Shown here piece after piece: positions 1 to 11,062 of a stretch of 64,000 nucleotides of DNA. The DNA lies in assembly GCA_008508345.1 (NCBI GenBank), contig QNGE01000752.1, forward strand, positions 1-64,000, in the 5' to 3' direction. Each line of letters opens with the position of its first letter. The first letter of the stretch is position 1. The notes under the pieces are model-generated. The model had not been told where the DNA came from, did no database searches, and worked only from the letters and a program-made list of their open reading frames with translations. The stretch comes from Paragonimus westermani. Lineage: Eukaryota > Platyhelminthes > Trematoda > Plagiorchiida > Troglotrematidae. The translations under genes were made by a program, and so were the position numbers.

Positions 1-549
1 GCCAAGTAGTTAGAAGATTGGCAGTGAAATTGGTACCATTGTTAGTCACTAATACAATAGCGATACCTTCTCTGTCGAATATTCATCTGAACGCGTACAT
101 AGTGAATTCTGCAGTGGGCGTTTTTGTGAATGCCACTTCCGGCCATTTTGAATAGGAATAGATCACTACTAGCGCATAATACCTGCCAAGAAAAGGACCA
201 CAATAATCTACATGAACCCGTTGTCAGGCTTCAGTTGACATTGGCCATGAAGTCNATGATCACAGCCAATAGTACCCAAGTAAACGATTGAATAAAATAA
301 TAATAATCTGGCCAGATTCTTCATCTTTTCAACTCCAAGATTTCCAGAATGTAGACTGTACAGAACAGTTCTACGAAGAGTTGGAGGAATAACAATTCTG
401 TCATTTAAACACAATAATCCATCTGGAGTGAGTGATACTTCCTCCCGATGCAAACAAAATGTAGGAAATTTCCGTCTGACTTGTGGGATCCAACCACGTC
501 GTAGCGCACTGAGAATGGGTGAAAAGTAACGTTGAGTAGCGTGAATCAA
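1..549 (-). pseudogene. Integrase: zinc-binding N-terminus and catalytic core (truncated)
   Basis: The frame continues from RNase H across a stop near 573. LHSGNLGVEKMKNLARLLL is the HHCC zinc-finger region, with a GCDH segment after it. The core then reads VDYCGPFLGRYYALVVIYS and SKWPEVAFTKTP. The position of the second catalytic Asp reads VTNNGTNF instead of the usual DNG pattern, an Asp to Asn change. There is also a stop after YAFR. The third catalytic residue lies beyond the window. Confidence 0.9.
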
Positions 550-573
550 CTCTGTTCGGCCAATAGGCAGAGG

Positions 574-966
574 CTAGATTAGAAGGCAATCATTCCTAGA
601 CGTTTGCTCAGATGTATATGCAACACGTGGCAAGTAATCCACAGGTTTGATTTGGTTGGCTGATTTGTGAACTATAGTATAGTCATATGCACTGAGTGCT
701 GTGCTCCATCGTTGAACGATGGCTGTTGATGAACGTGCCAATGACTTATCAGGATTAGAGATGAGTTTCACTGCTTCATGATCCGACACAATTTTGAATG
801 GTATTCCAAACAGATACTTATGAAGCCGCTTTACCGCCCAGTATAACGCCAGAGCTTCATGGTGTGTCTGAGCATAACCCCTTTCTGCTGAACTAAGTCG
901 GCGTGATATACACACAACTGGATTGTTGTCCTGTTCAATCACATCTCCGATTCCAACTGGAGGCAT
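574..966 (-). pseudogene. RNase H domain of gypsy pol
   Basis: Reads GIGDVIEQDNNPVVCISRRL, then AERGYAQTHHEALALYWAVK and IVSDHEAVK, typical of the element family. The catalytic Glu (HHEAL) and the later Asp (SDHEA) are present. The expected first Asp (TDAS-like) before GIG is replaced by FSFETMPPV, so this copy would be inactive. The frame shift near 970 falls just before it, which may have scrambled that end. Confidence 0.9.
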
Positions 967-970
967 AGTT

Positions 971-1717
971 TCAAAAGAAAATGGACAAATGTGACAAAAA
1001 GTTTAACAATGAACGTACACACCGTTCATGAGTTGGAGTCCACGTGAACTGTTTCTCAGAAAGCAACTGGAATAAACATTCAGCAAGATAAGAGAAATTT
1101 GGCTTGAAACGGGAGTAGTACTGCAAAGCACCTAACAAATAACGCAATTCGGAAAGGTTTGTGGGTGACGGTGCATTAACTAATAGATCTAGACGTTTGG
1201 CATCAGGCTTGAATCCGTTACCGTCAAATAAGTAACCGAGACACTCGAAACTGCTTACAGTAAAAGCGCATTTGTTTGGATTAACATCAATGGTTTTGTC
1301 AAAAAAAAACTGTTGGACTAGTTTCAAAAGACGAGAATCATTGGTTAACTTGTCTGGAGCATGTACGATGATATCATCCTGATAAACTTCAACACCATCC
1401 ATACCCTTCACTATCTGCTGAATGATAGCAGGAGAGTTAATACGTCCAGACGGCAAATATCGGTCCTGAAAAAGTTCATTAGGTGTGTTGGTTGTTGTTA
1501 TCGGCATTAATGCTTTGTCCAAAGGAATTTATAGATATGCATCCTTCAAGTCTATTTTGAAGTAAACTTTAGATCCTGAAAGCTTGTTCAGAATGTTTTC
1601 AGGTTCAGCAGTAGTACATGTATGTTACTTAAGGCATCGATTTACAGTAAGTCGATAATCTCCACATATTCGCGGAGTTTTCCCATCAGACTTCAAGGGT
1701 GTCACAATCGGCGTGGC
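971..1717 (-). pseudogene. Ty3/gypsy reverse transcriptase (nonsense-interrupted)
   Basis: Same frame as the protease. After the TGA, the frame reads ATPIVTPLKSDGKTPRICGD, then VYFKIDLKDAYL, each segment ended by a stop (near 1630 and 1532). It then stays open through LPSGRINSPAIIQQI and the polymerase active-site motif YQDDIIVHAP. The thumb region CLGYLFDGNGFKPDAKR and YLLGALQYYSRF follows. The catalytic YxDD is intact, so decay is by stops rather than by active-site loss. The frame shifts near 970 before RNase H. Confidence 0.92.
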
Positions 1718-1720
1718 TCA

Positions 1721-2287
1721 AAAGGATGAATCAATAGGCCCAATAAAGCACTTCTCTATCAGCTCGTTGAGCACTTTAGTTACCGGTTCATGGAGTACAT
1801 AAGGAATTATACGACGTTTCAGAAAAACCGCACCACCAGTTACTTCTAGTTTAACTGGAGGTATCTTCATGCCGCCCGTGGCTTTCGAGCACTTGTGAAT
1901 GTGGTTTTTCAAGCTTGTGGAATTACTTGTTGGTACAAGCAAGGAAACCTGGATATGAAGCATTTTTAAAACCTTTAGCCCCAAAATGGATGGGTCATGA
2001 TGAGTAACAACTAAGGTGCAATCACGTGGCTTGGATTGTTCGTTAAAGATCGGAATAATGACTGTATCAACAACAGGAATGGAATGATCAGTTATACCTC
2101 GTATGGTTACAGAACACGGATGTAGTGTGTAATTTGGATAGAACTGTAATAGATGTCTTTGTGGTATAATAGATTCCACACTGCCAGTGTCAATAATAAA
2201 ATCATGCATCGTGCCACGTACTGTGAAAAGTGTGTGAAATAAATGCCCCGGAGTAGATGAATCAACTGTCAAAGTAAGGGACTCCAT
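1721..2287 (-). pseudogene. Retroviral-type aspartic protease and start of RT
   Basis: About 189 residues starting MESLTLTVD. The catalytic triad appears as FIIDTGS, preceded by the usual strand (LFHTLFTVRGTMHD) and followed by a SIIPQRH segment. The C-terminal part (KLEVTGGAVFLKRRIIPYVL, then VLNELIEKCFIGPIDSS) is the linker and N-terminus of reverse transcriptase. It runs into an in-frame TGA exactly where related elements have tryptophan in the SS-W-ATPIV motif. The stop therefore looks like a single-base TGG to TGA loss. Confidence 0.9.
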
Positions 2288-2329
2288 CTTGTCACATGTA
2301 GCATCAAACTCATTTTAACCAGTTACCAT

Positions 2330-3279
2330 AAATTGGCATTTTCTTTTCTACTTACAGATAATTTGTAAATGACCTCTTTTCCACACTTGTGGCATATAGA
2401 GCTGCGGAGAATGCATGTGTATCTGGAATGTTTCTTGCCACATGAAGCACAATCCCCGAATCTGCCAGTGATATGTGTCGACCGTTGCGAAGAATTTTGA
2501 TAAACTGGTCGAGAACCATATTTACAGGCTGAATTGAATAGCCGCAGAGTACTGTGTTCTGTAGGTCACTTTTTTATCGATCCAAACAAGACCGAGGTCT
2601 CACTAGAACTCCCACTATAGACTGTATTATTAACGTCTTCGTACTGCTCACAGATGACTCTGGTATATTGATACGTAGGTTTTGGAAGTAGCGGTAGTTG
2701 TCTATGTAGATCCGGTGCATTAATACCACCGGTCAGTCGGCCACGACGTTGGACCTCTAATTGACCACCAATATCACACCGTGTTGCCTGAGTTTGGATC
2801 TGGAGAATAAAGTCACGGACTGACTGGTTCGGTTGGCGCTTCATGATATTGAATTTGGCTCGTTTAGCAACCTCAGAATTTACAGGAGTGACATGACCGA
2901 GCAGTGTTTTCTTTATGCGCTCATATGTGAGATCCATCAGCGAATCTGGATAAGATAAATTCTACAGAAGAGAATAGGCCTCTTTTCCTACTTTGGAGAA
3001 GAAGAAGAAGGCTGATTTTCCCTCCTCAATTAGGCTGAATACGGTCCTACACCATAGTTTAAATCGTTCAAAATAATCCCCAATATCACGAGGGGATGAA
3101 TGAACGTCCTATGTTTCGGGAAGTTTAGAATTCCTTGTTACTGAAGACTGCCGCGACGCCAATGTGATGTTTCGTAAATAGAATAAACTTAACGCGAGAC
3201 CAGTAGCCGGTATACCCGAATTGAACAGAAAACAACGAATGAATGACAATCTAACACTCGTATTAGAATTACGCGCCAT
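2330..3279 (-). pseudogene. gag-like frame with CCHC zinc knuckle (disrupted)
   Basis: A frame opening MARNSNTSVR at 3279 continues through YFERFKLWCRTVFSLIEEGK and on to LTYERIKKTLLGHV and SVRDFILQIQTQATRCDIGG, a capsid-like helical region. In-frame stops interrupt it near 3106 and 2962. Past 2566 the reading frame changes, and near 2440-2400 a knuckle CASCGKKHSRYTC is followed by CHKCGKE. The function would be virion-like particle assembly and RNA binding. Assignment rests on position next to the protease, the knuckle and the general gag character. Confidence 0.8.
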
Positions 3280-4689
3280 ATCAACAAGTGTACAACCTGA
3301 ACCTCAATAATTGACGTGAAAGTATATGTTCAATGATATTCATCACAATCATCTCAGTTTTTCACGGCTTGATCATATATGTCTACACCTGTCGTGCAAC
3401 ACGACATAGTCATGGCTGCGCTTGGGTGACTTAAACGTAGTATGTCCTGCCTGATGGATGGTTTTTCTACCGCAAATCTAAGTAATATGCTCAGAATCAT
3501 GGAGAGATATTGCAATATTTTATGGTAAGTAACATTGAAGGTAAAGATGTGTTCAGCTGAAGTAATTTGGTAGGGAACAAATCAACGTACTTTTTGTTTG
3601 ATATGGTTTATCTATCATCCCGGTAGGAAGTGTTCTACACTTACCAATGAATACGTCGACATTCGATAATCACCTTCGTGAGTACATGACTTATTTGTCA
3701 TCTTGGTTTCCCTGGGTTTAATCTGTTGAAAACCAGGCAATTGCTTTCCGTGATAACGTGGTGCGTATGTGAGTAGTCGCTCGCAAAATTACCTCAAGCT
3801 AGGCATGAATGCATCCGTTGCAACCACCCCGATCATTGGGACCCGGTGGATACGCTATCATGGTATTAATTAACACGTTCATAGGATTGTTCAAGGAGGG
3901 AGAAAGATAGTGTCTGTTCATTCTTCTCTGTGTGTTGGTACGAGGATATCTTGTGTTAGACGACTGACAATCGTGGAGAAAAAATGAATGGTGAGACACA
4001 TTGGACGAATTTTTGTGAATTTTTGGATGAATTTGCTGACATGTAAACATATAAACGATAAAAGGTGAGAAAAATTGAAAAGAAATTCCGTCTGTTATAC
4101 ACATTTGGTGACCTACAGGAGCTGGCTATCAAGATGACCAGAAAAACCACACCGCAATTTGTGTGTCACGTATGTGTCTACTGATTAACGTTTTAAGGGC
4201 ACTCGATCGATTCAGTCATAACCATGCAGTTGTGTGTTGTGTTCTAGTATGAACAGCCCTCTTCAGTCGAAATCTTTTTCACGCTCTGATTTGACTGTTG
4301 CATACTTCCGTTTCTGGGAATAATCTGTAAGATGTTTAGCCTCATTTAGTGAAAGAAAATTTACTGATGAATGATGACACATGTGGTGAATTTTGTTGGC
4401 AAGAAATAAGTACCCATTAAAGTGTGGATGAAGCAATGATAATGGACCTAATTTCGCTAGCCACACTGCATAGAGTTGTATTCTAGACTTCACTACGCTC
4501 TTAGTGGTCTGTCTTCGAACACCTTTAGGAACTTGAAATTCTGTTACCATATGAGCTACAGGTCTGCTTGTTCCTTCCATGTGTGGTTAAATTTGAAAAC
4601 AAATAGTGAGAAGGGTTTCAAGGTGGACGAACTAAATAATTTTTGGGGGGAATATTTGCGGTTATCTACCTTACTTTCACTTACACCTT

Positions 4690-4960
4690 CGTTACTTGTT
4701 TGCATGGTGTAAGCACCTTGATGGTGAATGTTTGAACATAGATGTAGTTATTCTTTTCAGTAGTTAGGCCTATTCCCGCCCTCTTCTTTTTCTAGTTCCC
4801 TCTTCTTTATACACGGTTTACCTTTTCATTCTTCATGGTTGTGTGGTGGTTAAGCATCCATGTGAACCACTGATCTATTGCTATCTATGATGATGATACT
4901 GTCATCTGCATCATCTAGTCAGGAGGTGAACATTTTGTAAGCACGCTTGTTGTCTGTCAC
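4690..4960 (+). repeat. Diverged dispersed repeat, LINE 3'-tail type (copy A)
   Basis: Similar by eye to 44425-44700 in the same orientation. Both share a GTAAGCACCTTGAT / GTAGGCACCTTGAT block followed by TGAATGT..GAACA, then a pyrimidine-rich run, then GTGGTTAAGCAT / GGCAGTTAAGCAT. The 44-kb copy directly follows a LINE C-terminal coding fragment, so this is probably the 3' untranslated end of the same family. No coding part is seen here. Confidence 0.55.
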
Positions 4961-5727
4961 TGGTGTCCCTAGGTCTCGTTAGCATGCGGAAAAAATGAGT
5001 TCGATGTCATTACAATGACAGTCAGCAAACTTCCGATGGCGAACGTGCATGACTTCACATATGTTGATATTGACCAGTAAGCTTTTTCTTATGGGTAGCC
5101 GGTTAGGACAGCAGGAACTTTGAAACCAAGGAGCATACCCCAAAGTTGTTGATGGATGTATTAGCCCACCCGATAGTGAGTAACATTCAATGAACGTGAC
5201 CTGTCGGAAAGCGCTTATCGACCACAGGTCACTGTGTCAACACAACTTCTTCGTTTGCATTCCTCATGATTGTTGACCAATTTTCATATGTCGAACTCTT
5301 GTTGGTCAGCCATCGATAGCAGTTTCTAAATGTAAAAACAGTTTCCAACCTGTGTTAGTCCTGAGTCTATCTCCCACACTCATTCACCATATGGCCCGAT
5401 AGACATCTTCAACCATGTCGTTGGCCTTGTGTTTCCTTTCATATCAATCAAAAATGTACCAAATAGAGGCAAATGTTAATTTGTGTTCCCGACTATTCCA
5501 GTTAAACATGGTTCGATGTTTCTAATTCCCTTGAAGTTGCGTAACTGACGTTAATTCATCTGCGTGTCAGTTACGTCCAACTTATTCATCAGATTCTTCG
5601 TGAATTGTGACTTTCTCTTCCTTAATGCTTCGCCGCGCCTATAGCATTTTTCTATTGACTACAAAAGTAAATTATTATTCGCTGTCTCAGTGGTATTGTT
5701 GGAGAAGATCCAGTTGTGATAAACCTA

Positions 5728-5798
5728 CACTTCGGCTGGATTCAAACCAGCGACAAATACAGCATGTTTAGGTATGTCAAGTGCTCTACCAGGTGACT
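5728..5798 (-). repeat. tRNA-like relic (pseudo-tRNA or SINE head)
   Basis: The minus strand shows a good A box TGGTAGAGCAC (5791-5781) and a B box GGTTTGAATCC (5748-5738), spaced as in a tRNA. The T arm is perfect: a 5-bp stem GCTGG/CCAGC around a 7-nt loop. The acceptor arms pair at only about three of seven positions, and no clean anticodon arm is evident, so it is not a working tRNA. A tRNA-derived SINE head is the natural reading. Confidence 0.5.
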
Positions 5799-7289
5799 TA
5801 CGAAACCATGTCGGAATCTCATATTTGAACTCAGTTGCCCGAAAAACCTACTGTATCATATGGAATCTATCAAATGATATAGCAAACTGACTGTACAAGC
5901 AAATTCGCTCAATCAATTCACGCTCAAATCTTCCAACGCCGTCGATTATCATCAGCTCATCCAAGCTTTCTCACATTCAACGAGTAGCTTGACCCTTAAC
6001 ATCCCGCTTTGGATCTGCTTCTTATAGGTGCAACAGCCAAGCTTTTTGATAGCCGTCCACCTAGTTTTTTGACACTGGTTTCAGTGCGATTCATGCATTG
6101 TTTTCGGTTGTCTGTTGTGCCCTGTTGTTCATTTTGCACCTATTGGTTCTGTACCAGGCGAGGTTTACATGAGTAGGCACAATTGTGGTTTGTCACATTT
6201 ACCTCGTTTATTACTGTTCATCTTAACAATGTAATAAATCCTAACGTTCACTGACGTCTCCAACCTTTGATACATGTTGGCATTAGTTGAGCTGTTCAGC
6301 GTTAACCAGTCTGATTGTCGATATCGATCCACCGCCTGCAGTTGACAGTGAGTCGTGACCCTATCGATTACACGTTACCTTTAGATTCCGAGAAAGTGGA
6401 GGATCAACAATGACCATTGTATATCTACGTCACAACTAAACCTGAACAACCTCCGGTATGGATTATAATTTTTATGGATGCATTTGGAGTTAACACACAT
6501 CGCCACTGAATCTGTCCGTGCAAATATTTCCCGCATAATTTGATGGCTGAGATCACGTGATATTTTTCACGTTGAAGTTAATGAATGATGAACATACGAC
6601 GGTTTGTTTGACCGTACCCAGACTATACGACACATGGAAAAACAATCTCAGTGTCACCTATCAGCGATATCAAGATGATCGAAAACAAACAGGAATTACG
6701 GTGATATGATAGGCATTGATAATGTGCAGTCTGCAATGCGTAATTATTGACGCGGTAAGCCAAGTATGTGGATTACTTGTACAATACATTTGTATTGGCC
6801 AGGGTTCATAAACAAGGGACTATCAGCACAACGGTAAAACGCATTGAAACTGTTAAATACATATTCCACTTTGATTCGTGCACTGCTAATCACATGGCCA
6901 GGTTTTGTCTTCGCCCCACGGCTATTCGCGTAGGACCAGTTTCATTCAAATCTAAGTGCAAAATCTGATCTGTCTAAGTACAATTTGCTATTGGGTATTC
7001 TAGCTGTAATCCGCACCATAGTCTCTACAACTCAATCCCGTGACGAAGCTCTCCATCACCGAAGAGCAGAACCGGCGCACTAGCCTGTGCAATATGATAG
7101 TCGGTGGACAGAACGTTTCTGTGATGTAGTAACCGGGACTGTATCTGGTTGCTGTGATTGCTGGAATGTAGCATGCATCCGGAATTCATTGTCATTGATA
7201 ATTGTTGATTATTGGTTGGGGCTTGTGGGCACTACAGTTTACTTTTCAAGCATTATTCAGGTTAAAGACAAAGTATCTTTTTTATAGCA

Positions 7290-7295
7290 TTTATT
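7290..7295 (-). promoter_or_regulatory. Poly(A) signal AATAAA for aldolase
   Basis: The minus strand reads AATAAA about 166 nt past the aldolase stop codon, in an AT-rich setting typical of a 3' end. It is the first clear canonical hexamer I noticed downstream of the stop. No transcript evidence is available. Confidence 0.5.
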
Positions 7296-7460
7296 TTCTT
7301 TAATTAAATTTCATCACAAAATCACTTCATACCGTCCGAATTAGTTGAACTAAAGACTAGTAAAAACCGATCATAGCAAAAAATATGTTATTCTATGCAA
7401 AAGAGGATTGCGATGGCTATAATCCACACGTAGAGAAACCGATTCATCCAGACAATGTTT

Positions 7461-7553
7461 TCAGTAGGCATGCCCAGCCACGAACAAAGACTGTTGTCCA
7501 GCTGCACCGACTACGCCGCCCCCGTACTTTCCGAGTGAAGCTGCACCACAAAT
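7461..7553 (-). CDS. Aldolase terminal coding exon 6 (residues 334-363)
   Basis: Short 93-nt exon after a CTTTTCTCTAG acceptor. It encodes the flexible C-terminal tail, glycine- and alanine-rich (ASLGKY followed by a GGG/GAAG stretch), ending SLFVAGHAY and TGA. The terminal tyrosine is the residue that in known aldolases reaches into the active site. Phase matches exon 5 exactly, and the total becomes 363 residues. A search by coding potential alone would probably miss this exon because it is so short. Confidence 0.93.
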   Translation of the reverse strand: MCGAASLGKYGGGVVGAAGQQSLFVAGHAY

Positions 7554-10500
7554 CTAGAGAAAAGAAATGATCAATAGTACCAACAGACTTGTGTACGATT
7601 AACTTGCAGGCTGGTTAACAGAGTTTCAGGCAAATTCATTGTAAACTGCTCTAGTGAAAATAAGCGACAAACTTATACACGAAAGTGATTGATTTTAAAT
7701 TGTATTGAGAACAGATCCGTAATTCGCGGACAATCTGGGTAAAGTCAAGAGATTCATTTATATGTCTTGAGAGGCCAGTATTAAATAGTTACATAACCAT
7801 ATCTTCAGAGAATGCAAAGTTTAATAAAATCCTTAATTTAACTTTACGGCCCATTCCTTTAAAAATTGTTGGATCTGATAAGGAAGCGTGTTAAATAGGC
7901 AGTAGCAGATTAATCGTATGAACGTGTAAATGCATACACGGATTTGAACCAGAACCGAGTTGAGGATGTGTATATACACTTAGAAGAGTCGGAAGCAAGT
8001 GATATGTGATTAAAGTGTTCGACAAGGAGTGAACTGATCTGGGTAGTCGTGTTGCAGTAATAACAACTGTCGGAGTTTTGGGTGTCATCTGAGTGCAAAA
8101 TATAGACGTGTTGTGTACAGCATTGAAGTGAACATGAGAATACGAATCAGTTTAACCAAAGATGACAAACTGAGAAACGGAAATACCTTTGCCAACCACT
8201 TCGGTGCCAGAAGATTCTCAAAGTTAGTGTGCTGAATAAGGAGTATATTATAACACTGACAATAAGGCCCTTACTAAATTACTGAACGCCCCATAAATTC
8301 ACTTAACTAAACTGCGATAAATTGACTGCATTTTGGAAGGTACTAAAGCACACAAGAGGCAAATAAAAATCTACTTTTAGTTGACCTGGCTGCTTCCTGG
8401 CGAGTCAATCAACTGAATAAAGATGAGCTGGTTACACCCGGTCAACGAAATTAGAAAACTTGTACATGTAAGTTTACATCATATTTTGAAGTTATTTCTT
8501 TAAACCCATCACCAGTGTGTTTTGATCGTTTCTGTACCAAACACCTTTATGGTCTCGAGAACCTAAATCAATAGCCAGAAGGTATCCAACGTGGCAACGA
8601 AATGTTTTTTGTTGTTGTGAATCACAAATTAAAGGATCATTACAGTAGTTAATGGCAACAGTGAAGTTACTTCCCCTCAAACAACCTATTTTTGAAACTA
8701 AATCTGTTTGTAGTCGTTTTGCAGGCAAGTGAAAAATTAGCTTCCATTCACCAATCGTCAAGCGTCAAAAGTTTGAAGCAAAAATTGTTTCCGCTCCCCT
8801 CTAATATGACTTCGTTGACTGTGTTGACAACATATTCGCCTAATGCTTCACTCACGAACACGTCATATTGATCGAACATATACCAGTTTTCCTCCGCACT
8901 TGACGACCAATAATTGTTTACTTTCACCGTGGTAGTAACGCAAAACAAATGCAATCAGCAGCTCCTGGGTTTTGAACAGTTTAAACAGTCGAATATTAAA
9001 AATATGGAAGCACCATCCTACTTGCAACATTTATAGGAACCTTGTGATAGTGATGAAGCCAGCTGTTGATTCACTTACACTTGCTCTCTTCAAAAGTTCT
9101 CCTTGTGCCTTGCGAACATTTTCCGGCTTGCCTTGCCAAGTAGCTAGGACGGATGCTTGTAATGCACGACCAAAGCTGAAGGTGAGCTTCCACGGTTTTA
9201 CAGACTCAAAGCTATTGATGGCGTTCAGATTCACAGCAGCCTCTTCTTCTGATTGACCGCCAGACAAAAACGTAATTCCTGGAACTGCCACCGGTACGGT
9301 TCTCTGTAAAGCTGTCACTGTAGCCACAGCAATCTAAGCACAAAATGGGAAAAACACAACGTCCGCAAGATCTAAATTTTATGGATAAAATTTCTAAGTA
9401 GATGGAAGGGATTAAACCCAATCTACGATGTGAAAATGTCCAGTGCGTGCATGAAAACAAAAAACAGATAGGCAGTAGTAAGATCCAACTTAAGTGGTGT
9501 TCAGTTCATAACAAACAAGACGTATATAGGTTAAAGGTTTTGAATAAGTGAATAGCAGTGGCGATGCTTAACTGGATGAACATAGGCAGCGCAAAATGGG
9601 TTATCTTCAATTTTTCCATAATTCAGAATAGCTAGTGACCATGGAAACGTGTGTAACTTTAGGGGACCAGCGGCAGTGCCGAAAATATAACAGATGACCT
9701 GATCGTTTGACTGGGTCGGTGGGGATGCCTGTGGTGTAAATGAGCTATTCAGCTATCTTTCGGTATTACAAAATGAAACCTCGAAATTTGTGATCAGTCT
9801 TCAGGTACTCATAAGTCTAGTCAGTCGGATGTTTCGAATTCTACGAATAGACCACATCAAAAGGAATGCAAAGTTTTAATAAGAACGATGACGCTCCCAT
9901 ATGGATTGTGACTCTAAGCGTTAGTTAGGTACCACAGTAAAACAGCATAAACAATAAATGGGCCTCAGCCAATGGCTTGGTATACACTTTGTTGACAAAT
10001 CTTTGTTGACAAACCGAGCCTTTTCAGTACTGATCGAAGGATGGTTTAATACAATACAATGATTTATTTGCGAGCAATCATCACGTCACATTCTGGCCGC
10101 TTAAATCCCGATTTACATCAGAAAAATCAGTGTTTCCTGGGGCGTATGTGCCGTTTACCGTTGGCAAAGAGGTGTAAGATAAATTCGCAGTTTGGGCAGC
10201 TCATCTACAGAATGTCCAACAGATCTGCCCGTAATCATGCCGTTGCATGCTAGCAAGCGTTGGATAAAGTAACGTCAGCTGGCTTATAGCTTGTTTTCCA
10301 TATTTAAGTCTAAATCCCCAGAATACACTAATAAATTCTAACTATTCATTGTGTGATTGCCCTGTAATCGTTATAACAAACTGTAAGAAATGATCAGCCA
10401 TCCCTCTATTTCCACCTACGGCACACTTTTAGTGAGGTCCTAACGATAACCATGAGCTGGCGCCCATGGTTTGACGGTTCTTGCAATATGACATTAACTT

Positions 10501-11022
10501 GTTAACTGAGACAGTTGCATCCGTCGAGTTCTACAAAGCTAACCGCCCTACCTCACAAGAAGAACCACTTCCAACGAAAAAACACTCTGTGCTCTCCGTA
10601 ATTTGTTTTTTCCTGTGTGGAGGTAGGATGCTACATTATTAGTCAACCTGCTGGAGGTCATTGGACTCTGATTTGCTTCAACTATTGCAAATGACAACAG
10701 TTCTTAAAAATGGAGTTCAGAGAAGATTCCACACAACGTGTCTCTCGCAATCCGAGGACATAGATGACACAGAGTGAATGTCACTATTGAAACGAGGCAA
10801 TGATAGCCGCTCTGCAGTTGTCATCCTACACATAATTGTATTTCCGCCGTTTTTCCGAGTCGAACACTAAATATTGTTGGTGGTCTGCTGCAAACACGTG
10901 GTCTAAACCTGTGAAGCCTCTTTTGTTTCGCTTTCTTGATGTTGTTAAATAGACCTGCATCAACCATCGAGGTAGACCTGTTAGTAACAAAGCTGTTGTT
11001 GTTGATGTCGTTAGTAATAACG

Positions 11023-11062
<40 letters not shown>

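Larger units (their letters stand above)
1..3279 (-). mobile_element. Decayed Ty3/gypsy-type LTR retrotransposon (left-truncated by window edge)
   Basis: Minus-strand order gag, zinc knuckle, aspartic protease, reverse transcriptase, RNase H, integrase is the diagnostic Ty3/gypsy arrangement. The gag-side frame opens at 3279 and the integrase core is cut by the window start. Nonsense codons and at least one frameshift break the proteins, so the copy is dead. Five-prime LTR and primer-binding site should lie above 3300, but I could not define them. The element sits downstream of aldolase in the same orientation, about 4 kb past its stop. Confidence 0.93.
3280..7289. other. Intergenic region downstream of aldolase
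   Basis: No convincing protein-coding gene. It holds a diverged LINE-tail repeat (4690-4960) and a tRNA-like relic (5728-5798). Short open frames here are broken and compositionally ordinary. 3300-3500 may contain leader or LTR remains of the neighbouring gypsy element, but no clean LTR boundary could be found. Confidence 0.6.

Noticed and set aside
7910..7960. B-box-like GGTTCAAATCC on the minus strand
   Set aside because: No A box at tRNA spacing and no stems; a chance match is likely.
8972..9256. 94-codon plus-strand frame
   Set aside because: Antisense of aldolase exon 5.
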